64,000 nt of DNA from Liolophura sinensis (Eukaryota > Mollusca > Polyplacophora > Chitonida > Chitonidae), in contig NC_088295.1 in NCBI RefSeq assembly GCF_032854445.1, positions 19,767,385 to 19,831,384 on the forward strand, read 5' to 3'. Every line of letters starts with the position of its first letter. Positions within the stretch are counted from its first letter, which is position 1. This document shows, piece after piece, positions 39,131 through 50,000 of this stretch. The notes below the pieces were generated by a model. That model searched no databases, was not told where the DNA came from, and saw only the letters and a program-made list of their open reading frames with translations. Both the position numbers and the translations under genes were made by a program.

Positions 39131-39239
39131 TATTAAAAATTTGATTGAAAATTAATGCATTTCTTAGTGGAGGAAATCAGAGTTCCCTGAGTAGACATGT
39201 GCCCTCTGTCAGTAACTTGACTTCTATATTTCTATATAT

Positions 39240-39455
39240 CTGATTGTTGTTAAATGCCACATTCAAGAATTTTCCATATAACTGCAGTCAATTTTAATGA
39301 TGAACTTTGCCACAAGTTACATAAAGATATACTTGATTACTAAGATCGGGGAATCTACAAATTCCCTGTCCAAGGCCAGGTTTGAACCTACATTGCATGT
39401 GTCCAAGCCATTGATACAGGTAGTCTGGTACCTTCAACCACTAGGCCATGATTAA
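39240..39455 (-). mobile_element. tRNA-derived SINE (family D)
   Basis: On the minus strand it begins TCATGGCCTAGTGGTTGAAG (A-box-like), followed by GTAGGTTCAAACCTGG (B-box-like). It ends in AATTCTTGAATGTGGCATTT then AACAACAATCA. The tRNA-like head followed by a non-tRNA body marks a SINE rather than a tRNA gene. No clear target-site duplication was seen. Confidence 0.65.
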
Positions 39456-39832
39456 AATATGATTCATGATTATTGGCCTACAATGCTTAAGTACATAATC
39501 ATTAAGTAATAAGGTAGTACAAGTGTAAAAGTTCAAGTTACCCTCCATATTTATCACGTTCACTGTTACTTAGTCTACTGTGCCCCCCCCCCCCAAATCC
39601 CTGATCTTCATTATCATGAAGCAGATTGTTTGTTGTTTCCACCCTCATCACTAGTAGCAGGTCGTACATTTATGATGTCCCTATTCTCATAATTATCTTG
39701 GTAACAAGGCGATTATCCTGATCATTTTCATACTGAATAATTTTTCAAATTGTTACCATGGCAGAGAAGTGTTTCTGCTAATTTCACCCTTGATGCCCAT
39801 TGTCAAACATATATTAAACGTTTGCTTTGACA

Positions 39833-40326
39833 GTAACGTCAACGTGACAGAGTTTGTACTATGGTGAATTGGTGGGTCTAATTTGTAGCGCTCTGATCAC
39901 GAACATTTGGTATATCTCGAGGCCTGGTAACGTCAACATGATAGAGTTTGTACTATGGTGAATTGGTGGGTCTAATTTGTAGCATTCTGATCACGAACAC
40001 TTGGGATATCTCGAGGCCTGGTAACGTCAAGGTGATAGAGTTTGTACTATGGTGAATTGGTGGGTCTAATTTGTAGCATTCTGATCACGAACATTTGGGA
40101 TATCTCGAGGCCTGGTAACGTCAACGTGACAGAGTTTGTACTATGGTGAATTGGTGGGTCTAATTTGTAGCATTCTGATCACGAACATTTGGGATATCTC
40201 GAGGCCTGGTAATGTCAACGTGATAGAGTTTGTACTATGGTGAATTGGTGGGTCTAATTTGTAACATTCTGATCACGAACATTTGGTATATCTTGAGGCC
40301 TGGTAATGTCAATGTGACAGAAATTG
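39833..40326. repeat. 94-bp tandem repeat, five full copies and one partial
   Basis: Units start at 39833, 39927, 40021, 40115, 40209 and 40303, exactly 94 bp apart. They differ by a few substitutions. Each contains GTTTGTACTATGGTGAATTG and GATATCTCGAGGCCTGG or a close variant. The array lies 1.1 kb inside the putative 5' intron of MICALL. Confidence 0.96.
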
Positions 40327-41471
40327 TATAATATATTATCAGACTTCCCCAGATGTAAGTTTCAATCAATTTAAATTTACTTTCCTGCATAATTAATCAT
40401 AGGCATAGAGTCATTGTCCATAATCTTACACACGCGGTGTATGCTCATGAAGTAACCAATATAGAGTGTCAGCCGACTGGGCTCCCATTGGCTAAAACTT
40501 CTAATGCTGATGCACTTGAACTCCATGTAATACTATCACGAAAGATCAACCTTGCTACATATTATTTTCAACTATGCAAATAATGCAGCTCAGCTGGCAC
40601 GAAAGAGCATTCATTGACGCCAATTGCGATGTAATATTTTTTTTTATTATTTGTTTGAAATGACACCGCATGATTATTGAAAAAGAATCGATAGTTGTTA
40701 CATTACTACAAACACGTTTAAGTAGGAGAAATAACTCGCAACAGTCAATTCTTGTCGATAATTAATAATAAATAACAAAACTGTATCCTCATTCTACTCA
40801 GTGGTTGCTTCAATTTAGTCAAGTGCTTAGTCCAGTTACAGTTGTAGCATCCTAAGATCTGATAAAGCATGGTATCATATCAAGAACTGTTGAACAAAAC
40901 AACAAAACCAAAGAATTTTCCCTTTTACGCAGCACAATGCAAAATTACATCAAAATCAGTTTCATCTTGCAAAAAAAAAAAAAAAAAAAAAAAATGTATA
41001 AGTACTGTAGCATGCAGGATAAATAAACAAACACTTAATAAATTCTATAAAGGACTACACTGGGATCAGGTGTTCCTGATTTAAAAAATAACTACATAGG
41101 CATTATTTTAAATGCAGGCCAACATGTATGCCACATGTATGGCGCCAGTGTGGGCTGTGGGTCCACATGTACGTATTGCCCATGTACATCTAGAGTATAT
41201 TTGTAAAAATAAAGGTATTGGTATTTGTCACAACATTCCCAATTAACCTGCCCATTTTAAAACTATGACATTGTTTTCTTTTCTGGAGAACAATTGTTCA
41301 ACAAATTATCCTTATCATCTGCCTTCCTCTGTCATCGCTCGACATGTAGGCCTACAACTACATTACGGATGTTATATTTTCTTTCTGGCATCAGCAGTGG
41401 CCGAGAAAATGGCATGGGTTCTTCATGATGAGAGATGGACATCAGTATCACCTCATTTAACGGCAACTTAC

Positions 41472-41640
41472 CTGGCGTAGATGTACGGCAACATCAACCC
41501 AGAGCTAATCAAACGGTGTCAACTTCAAAAACCGAGGTGGCACTGGACAGGTGATAGTTGTATGTAAAGAGCAAATCTGATCAAAAGATACGGAGCTCTT
41601 GATCTAATCTCAAACGAGTATGTTTAAATATTTGTACACA
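41472..41640 (-). other. MICALL: candidate MICALL 5' non-coding exon
   Basis: On the minus strand this stretch ends CTACGCCAG|GTAAGTTG, a consensus 5' splice site, and sits beside the CpG-rich promoter region. Joining it to the acceptor at 19387 would give a 5' UTR with a short upstream ORF (ATG at 41494-41492, stop at 19350). The transcription start is unknown; 41640 is only a guess. The join across 22 kb is inference. Confidence 0.5.
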
Positions 41641-41944
41641 GTGTACATATATTCTTTAGAAAAATCTTCATACGATACACAAGTTTCTAATAGCATTTTT
41701 GTTACTGAAAGTAGAAAAATAATTAGCATTTTGGTATAGTACTTTTTTCGTATCGTCGCCATTTTCGCCTCTTCGTAATAAAAACGTCAATGCGCATGAT
41801 TGCTGAAACGAGGGAAGCGGTAAAACCAAAACAGACGTAAAGGAATGTCAAATCTATGAACTTCAAAGCATTTTCCTATCAATTATAATTAATTTTTTCT
41901 CCATAAAGCCCATGTGATATCTCAGAGACCTAAAGGAAGACAGA
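41640..41944. promoter_or_regulatory. putative bidirectional promoter MICALL / WDR90
   Basis: The gap between the candidate MICALL 5' exon and the WDR90 ATG. The 89 bp at 41749-41837 hold ten CpGs in otherwise CpG-poor DNA. They also hold a YY1-like CGCCATTTT (41757-41765), a CRE half-site CGTCA (41785-41789) and an NRF1-like TGCGCATG (41791-41798). No TATA box is evident. These are usual marks of TATA-less head-to-head promoters. Confidence 0.55.
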
Positions 41945-44019
41945 ATGTCACATCGTAAGTTCCAATTTGTGATTGGTTTTAACAAGTAAGCTAACTGTCC
42001 GTTACTGAAGACGTCAACATGTACAGACAAGTCGTGTTTCCCAACTTCAGTAGATGTTTTTCCTTTCTGTATTATGATTATAAAAGACATTTGGCCAGTC
42101 GGTATGAGGATGGAGAGATCCAGAAATGCTAATTTTAGATATTGGCCCGATTGTTTCACTTCGCTGTATTATAGTACTGTAAAATAAAAAGCATTAGAAT
42201 CAGCTAAGTGTGCAACAACAACAACCCTCCATTTTATTCACTGAAAAAAAAATCACCTCTTGCAGAAAATTGTTATTTAGCATACAGACACATAAATTAT
42301 ACCAACACTAACAATAATATTCATATTAGGGGATCATGTATGATTAGGGGATCATGCCAATTATCAGATATATTATGTTATTGATACTTGTGTCATGTAA
42401 CTGTGTTTATGCATTAAAATAAACCTGTGCTGTATTATTTCAGTATGGCAGCACCCATATGTAAATGTTTTCAAGCATTTTAACCTCTCGTCATGGAAGA
42501 AGTCCACGAAAGAAGGCGAGGTTGCATCCTCAATGGTATAACTTCGTTTTCAAATTAATGTACAGTAAAAAGGTCAAACCAATTTTCAAGACTGATAAAT
42601 ATAAATTAATGGTAAACATACCATTGGTTTGCATATAAAATGAAATATGGATTCAAAGCAGATGTCGGTACATCACCATGTAATCTTCAAAAATGTAAAA
42701 AAGATATATGTATATATCTGTTGGGATGAGTGATTCAAATGATCATAATTTTTGTTTCAGGACAAACAGTTAAAGGGCACAGTTTACAAAATAACAGGCT
42801 CTATTCCTGCAGGAAATTATATCCAACTTCCTAAAACGTCATCTCAGTCACTGGGCCTGTCAGGGAGATACTTCTACTTGTTGTTCAAGCCGATTCCATC
42901 AAAATACTTTGTTGTGCACATTGATCTGGTAACTCCAGATAACCTTGTGGTTAGACTTTCATTTTCAAATTTGTTTAAAGAGTTCAAAGCCACTTCTACC
43001 TGGCTTCAATTTCCATTCTTGTGTAACACAGATCGAGGTTGTGCCTTTGGATATGCCAGTGCTGGTAATAAAGGTATGTGATTAAGAGATCAAACAGGTA
43101 TATTAATGTAGCTTGTCTGGTGTAAAAAATAATGTCAGGAGCTGTTAAAATTTATGCTGTTCTTTGACCTATTAATACCATCCTTTAAGACAAATTTATG
43201 CATGTTAATAACAAGGTTAAAATGTTTCGTTTATCCAGCAGTCTGTGTTCCAGATATTATTTGGTGCCAAATAGGATATCTTATTGTGGATTTTTTATAA
43301 ATATTTATTTATGCTGAAACATTTTCTTTTTTTAAGACGTGCATTACATCATTATTTCTTTAAAATTGTCTTCTCAAATTCATTGATTCGGCTTTGTTTC
43401 AGAAAAAGCTGGGCCAGCCCCAATATCCTCGAGGTGGACTGTGCTGTGCTTGGACTTCCATTACATCTTATCCATGTATCTTAATCGCAAATTTTCCTAC
43501 ATGAAGAGTGTAAAGCTGTGTGCAAACATGCTTGTGAGGAACATCTTTACAAGTGATTTTTTGTATGAACCAGGTAATAAACATTTTGGATATTATGCTG
43601 GTACCCATGCCTTCGAAAAATTGATAAAGATCAGTTTGTAATTTTCTGTGCATGTCTTTAATATATGAAACTATGCTACATGTATATGTTTTCTTGTGGT
43701 CGTAATATTGACTTCCCTTTTTCCAACAATGAATCACCATAATATGGCTGAAATATTGATAATGTGAAAAACATCTCATTAAGTCATTCATACATTCAAA
43801 TATGGAAAAAAAATAATAATTTCTTTACGATCTTTACTGTATTAACCTAAAGGTTTATGTGTACTAATATGTTTGTTACCGTTGTCAATAAATAGGGCTG
43901 ACAGTGGAGGAAGTGAAAAAAGCTGGTGGGATTTCAAATGGAATGTCACCAATGCCTAGAGAGATGGCATTCCCTTTGATGAAAACTGACAATTGGAGTG
44001 ACCATTATGACCTCATCAG
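41945..44019 (+). CDS. WDR90: WDR90 exons 1-5: CFA20/DUF667 domain
   Basis: Encodes residues 1 to about 236. Exon 1 contributes only ATG TCA CAT C before a consensus GTAAGT donor; it joins exon 2 to give MSHLWQHPYVNVFKHF, the expected WDR90 start. The ATG has A at -3. Exons 3 and 4 carry the CFA20/FAP20-like fold (IQLPKTSSQSLGLSGRYFYL, VRLSFSNLFKEFKATSTWLQ, LNRKFSYMKSVKLCANMLVR, NIFTSDFLYEPG). Exon 5 carries SPMPREMAFPL. In WDR90/POC16 this domain mediates centriolar microtubule attachment and is related to the inner-junction protein FAP20. Confidence 0.94.
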
Positions 44020-47000
44020 GTATTGTAAAACCTTTTCAACCTCTAAGGCACCTTTTTTCAGTGAAATTTATGCATACAATTATTATGAAAGTGACACAAA
44101 AATTTGTTTTCATAAAGCTGTGCAGATTAGTTCTCTGCACCTCATAGTTCTCTCCGAACATTTCAAGATATTGATTGCAGAGGTGGTTGAAAAGGTTGAA
44201 GAATTAGGTATGTTTAAAGGTAAAACTTCATGTCTCCTAAATTGTGCCCATTTATCCTCCTGTATGCTAATCAGTTATGGGTAGGTGTATAAGTTATAGC
44301 CAAACTTATCAATGTGTATTACCAGGTAATTTTCTGTGGGTATGTTTTACAGATTTCCTGCAGAGTTGAGTTCTAACCCAACCCAACCAATGCCTTATCC
44401 TCCTTGTAAAGGAAATCCAGATGGTAATGAGTGTTTATTATTTTCATGGATAGCCAGCAACAACTAAGAAAAATACACATTGATGTTTTTTTAGAAATAC
44501 AATAGAATTTCTCCACTCATCGTAAAACTGAATGGAAAGCAGTTGAATATTTTTAGCGCTGAATAACTCCTATAATAACTTAATAACTGCCTATATTTTT
44601 CTTTCATAACAAAAGTTTCCACACCTGATTGCAAGAACTACTTTCTGTTTGTTTCCTGAGTTTGATGTAAATCACCAATCAAAGGAATAAATAAATACTT
44701 TCTATTTACTTTTAGGTCAAGCTCCATGAACACTTGTGAACTTGTCAGCTTTTTCCTGTTTTATTTTTTGTTTTTGATTTGGAATTTGAAGTTTAACAGA
44801 GTATCGTAGATCGAGATAGATCTGGTAGTTGTGAGGTTTTAAATCTACATAGGTACTAATTCTCCATTTTGCCCATAGAGAACCCTCGTCATGTGGTTCC
44901 CAGGCTGGTAGATGTTAGCAGATGTACAACAGAGAAAGTCTCACTGATTCACAGTCAGACCAGTTTACCCAAGGTAAGGCCCGCTTGTCCTGCCAGTGAC
45001 ACAGTGTGTTTGATGTGTCTTTGTAATTCTTGTACCATGCTTTAAGGACATCAGTGCTATTTATGGTTTGAATGTTTTTGTACATTCCTATAGGGTTTTT
45101 TTCTTGGTACTTTTTTTTCTGCACCCAAAGAATGGTCTTTCTATTTTTGTCTATGTATAAACATGGCGATGGATTCTCCTGTCAGGTAACATTTCCCACC
45201 CTACAATGAAAAGTACTAATCATGTAGTAGTATCATTAGCCCCTCATTTTCTGGTTTCCTCCCACCAGAATGTTGGCTGCTGCCGTATAATCGAAATATT
45301 CTTGAGTACGGCGTAAAACACTAATCAGATAAATAAATTCATTGGTAGAGTATAAATGCACGTTTTCTTGCAGCTCCCGGGGAAGAAGATCACAGTGACC
45401 AAGGAGCTTCCCAGTGTGAATGTGCACGACTTGTCCATCAGTCGGGATGATAATGGAGAAGTGCACATATATGCTAACCCTAGCGACCAGGTGGTGGTGC
45501 ACAGGCCAGACCATGGCCCTGGCAAGGTGCAGGTGATATACAGGGATAGATCTGTGCACATCCTGACAGAGATAGGCGCTAAGGTGGCAGTTCACAGGGG
45601 GGCATGCCGTTCTCAGGTAGGGGATGTGGCAGTGATGCATGAGGAAGAGGAGGTATTGCACATGGATGCTTACTGTGCCAGAACTAGTCTCAGACTGATG
45701 TCTGCATGGCCTGAAATGAATAAGGGAATGTGCTTTGTTTATACCAGTAACTGTGTAAACAAGACCATGCAATTTATTGCACGATATTCAATATTTTATA
45801 GTATTTGCATGTATTCTTATTGGTAAAAGGTATCAGGCCCCATTGGGCACTTTTTGATTTGGTGAGGAAGGGGAGGCAACTGCATCTCATAAATGCTATT
45901 GGCTTTGGACTTTATTGTAATGATGTCCTGTGCATTTTATGAAAGTGTATCAGAACCTCCATTTGTCACTTTTCATTGTAGTTGCTCTGGGTTTGAGATT
46001 TGCCAGTGACATGATTGTGATTGATGCTCTTATGTTATGCAATTCTGATATTTATGCATGCCTATGGAAATGTTGAAGTTAAATTGTTTCTGCCTGCCAC
46101 CTCTGTGGACTGCCACAACTTCACTTGTTGAATAATTAGGATGGTCACAAATTTCTTTATAATGTCTGTATAAAAAACCATGATCATTACTGTCTCAAAT
46201 AATGTTAAGCTTTTATATTGCACGTTTAGTATCCTAAATCACATGTTTGTATTGAAATTTTGTTAAATATTGTTACATGTTAAAATGGAACATATTTAAT
46301 TCATTGTTAATTGAAATTGTTATGAGAGCTTGTGTGTTTAATTCTTGAGATTCTCAAGTATTTTGTTATTTCAGAAGGCTGTGTAGAAAAATGGGTGTTA
46401 AATTCTTCAGTTTCTCAAATATTTTGTGATTTTATAAGTCTGTACAAAAATAGGTATTTAATTTGATATTAAAACAATCAAGATACTTTGATTTCAGAAA
46501 TCTGCCACAAAGAGAATTGTAGAAGATTTCTCTACTAAGAAAGAATGCAAGGTAAACTGATAGATAATCTATATTTGCTGTATTGAAGGTTACTAATTTA
46601 TTGCGTGTTATTTAAAAGGGTGTGTTTGTGACAGTTGAGAAATGTGAAATACCTGTTGTCCCAGTATGTTTGTGTGATTGTGCATCCCTTCCTCAGGTTG
46701 GGTTTCAGCAGAGTGCCCTGTTCTCCCTGTGGCAGTGTTCTGTGATTGGTGGGGTGTCATGAATGGTGTCTAATGCTCCGATAGAACCATGTAAATGACC
46801 ACATTGAGACCACCAGGATAAGCATTAAGAATTAAAGTAATGTTGAACCCCTGATAAAATAAACACAAACATGGAAGCCTATTATTTTCCCTGACAAAAG
46901 ATGTAAACCATATTCATGTTAAAGTGGTTCTGTTCTGTTTACAGACATTATTACCAGATCCTATCTTACAGCTGAAGAGAATTATTGGATATGGAGGTGC

Positions 47001-50000
47001 TTCTCATAAATATGTAAGTTCACTTGGTTGTACAAGTCAAGTGAATTTATGTCAAGGTCTTTCAATTCTTTGTAGGCCTTGCTCTAAGATGCTGTGTTAA
47101 TTATGAATCCTTTTTTTTTGAGAGAGTAGATGATATTAGTGTATGTACAAAACAACGAGTAAATGATATTCTGAGGAAGTTAAGTTGGTACCAGTCTGTG
47201 TAACAGAACATACATGTTTGCAACTTGCAGTAAACATGTTGAGAGGTAAATTAATGTTTGCTTTTTGTATCTTCATGGTTGGATGCAACATGTATCTGTG
47301 GATTTATGTGAAGAATTGATGGTAATTCATAACGACATTACACAAATGTTTTTTTATATTTTACGCTAGTGTTTATGGTCCAGTGATGGGAAAGTGGTTG
47401 TTTACCCTTGTCATGCTGTTGTTGTGGCCATGAATGTCAATAGTGGGCATCAGAGGTTCTTCATTGGACATACAGACAAGGTAAAATTAAGTTTATGTAG
47501 ACACTTTGCATATTGTTCTATTTCAGAATGAGATAACACTCCTACTGTTGACGTTGGCAAATCTAGTTTTGAACTTCAAAATTTATTTTGCTCTGTTCTT
47601 TTATTCTCTTTTTGCCTGCCAGGTATCATGTATTCTTTTCTAGCCTGTCAAGTATCATGTATTCTCTTCTTGCCTGTCCATTATCAAATATTCTGTTGTT
47701 GGCTGTCTGGTATCGTATATTCTTTTGTTGCCTGTCAGGTATCGTGTATTTCTTCAGGTATCATGTATTCTTTTCTTGCCTACCAGGTGTCGTGTGTATC
47801 ACTCACCATCAATGATGCTCTCCTTGCCACGGGACAGACAGGAAGCATGAGTGTGGTGAGGGTGTGGAACTTCAGGACTGGAGAATGTCTGGCCATGTGT
47901 AAAACACATGTCCACTCTCTCCATGCCCTTTGGTGAGGTTTTGATTTATTGTTATAATTCATTAATACAGTATACTGATGTTAACAAGCTGCATATTCAG
48001 TAAATAAGAAATATGGTCAAGCATTTTCAAGAAACCCGATACAATTCTAAGAAAATAGGTAAATAGTTATTGTGACTTTTTAAAGAGATCTTTGCTGCAA
48101 TGGTACTTTAAGAATATGTTCTTTATTCTGTTTTGTCATGGATATGTGTTTCTTATAAATTATATCTTTCACTAAAACTTTTTTTCAGCTTTTCACTTTC
48201 TGGAAATGTGTTATGTGGTGTTGGCAAAGATGGCCACAGTAAAAATGTAAGTGATGTCTGTTAATGTGTTACATGCATTTCTTTCTGAGGACAAATTCTT
48301 TCTTTGTTCACTTTGAAAATTTGTTTGTTAAGTATCACTTAATATTTTTTGTTAATGGAAGTATCATTCTGCCTAATATGTGAATGCTGGTTATTTAATT
48401 CTTGCTGCAGATGATTGTTCTTTGGAATACATCCAAAGTTAGCAAGACAAGGGAGATAACTGTCATTTCCAAGGCCCACACAGATGTCGATATTCAGTGC
48501 ATGAAGATTGCACCTTTTGATGAAACCAGGTATGGAAAACTTAGATACTTTTAAGTACCTATTTCATCTCAGGAACTCTTGGAATTATCTGAAGTTAGTG
48601 GGTGGAAAGAGGAAAGTCTGGGAGTTAAAGTAAAGGAATTATCTCTTTCAATCTGCGTTATTCAACAAACATATATAATCATGTTTTTCTTGCTTACATT
48701 GATCATCCCAGTTTTTCAGACCTTACCTAGCTTGTGTTTATACTCAGGCTGGTGTCATGTGGCCGTGACAATGTGAGATTGTGGCGAGTGAAGGACGGCT
48801 GTCTGCGCTCAGGACCAGTCCATCTAGCAGAATACCACAACATGGAGTTCACGGATGTCTGTTTTGAGGCTGGCTATAATGCCAGGAAAGACCCTGCCGA
48901 CAGGCTTGTGTGAGTGAACCTAAGCTGATAATTGTCTGCTTGATAACAGGCAGTGCATTGTGCCCGCAGGATAGTTAACCATGACTGACAGGTACATGTA
49001 ATGTTTGATAGTCATGCCTCTGGCTATTAGTGTTGCACCAGTTTGCACCGTGCACTCGAACATAAACATGGGTACAAAATTTTCGACACTCCAGCTTTAC
49101 TATATGGAATAGAACAGATGATACCCCATTTGGCTAAAGGTTGAGAAAACCCACCAATGGCACTATTGGCATGGGCATTACGTTCATTAAATCGGTCAAT
49201 TATTGCCATCTTGTTTTGGGCTATAAAATCAGTGAAATAGCCTGCACAGTCATGGCGTGATGTTTTCTGAATTTAAATTTGTGTAAAGTTGAATAAATGT
49301 TTGTTTTATTGATTGATAGAAACATGGTCATCAAATTGTGAAAATCAGTTTTTCACTTTGCAGATATGCCTGTAGTCGAACTGGCTACATTGTTGAAATT
49401 GATTACCAGAAGCTTTCTATTCGCCATGTAAGACGTCTTCTTCCAAACGCGGGCAAATCGAAACAGGAGAAACAGAGTTTCAACTCTGGTAAGCCACTCA
49501 AAGACCAAGTTCTTGTATGTCATCTCACAGAAGTAAATAGATTATTTATTCTCCAATGCTTGCAGAATTGAAAACATTTGGAACACACATTGGTTATTTC
49601 CCACTGAGTGTGCCTCAATATACAGACTCTCTCTACCTGCCTGTCAAATATTGGAAGAAAGGAAGTATAATATTGACTATATTACACAAATGATTATGAT
49701 TATGATGTAATGATTATTTCTGTTGAGTTTAGGAGGAAGGGCATGGCTGAGTGGTTGAGGTGCGTGTCGTCCAATCACTAAGACGCATGAGGTATTGGTT
49801 CAAATCCAGCCTCAAGCAGGGATTCTTCAATATTCTCTGCCGGAATTAGAATAGTGAATGTTCATTGTCTATAAGTAGTTTTTATCATAACTTAATCTTT
49901 CGCCCAATGGTTTTTGTTTTTTGTGGTAAAAATATTTTATATGATTGTAAAATTTTGATGATGCCTCTTGCATAGTCTAGCCAGAGTTTTTGTTTATGAG

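Larger units (their letters stand above)
19387..41471. other. MICALL: probable 22-kb 5' intron of MICALL
   Basis: From the acceptor at 19387 to the best upstream minus-strand donor, GTAAGTTG at 41471. I found no convincing coding exon of any other gene. It contains the CAGGTR cluster (19.96-20.65 kb), an AT microsatellite (21.4 kb), a G-run (23.6 kb), SINE copies at 28.9, 36.8, 38.7, 39.0 and 39.2 kb, and a 94-bp satellite (39.8-40.3 kb). Long parts (23.7-28.9 kb and 29.3-36.7 kb) show only AT-rich unique-looking DNA. Further untranslated exons could be hidden in it. Confidence 0.55.

Noticed and set aside
41265-41480. 71-codon plus-strand open frame near the shared promoter
   Set aside because: It overlaps the candidate MICALL 5' exon in antisense, has no family resemblance and is not needed by the WDR90 model.
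42446-42480. ATG at the start of WDR90 exon 2 as the start codon
   Set aside because: That frame stops after 12 codons; the conserved WQHP frame is one base off and is opened by the ten-base exon 1.
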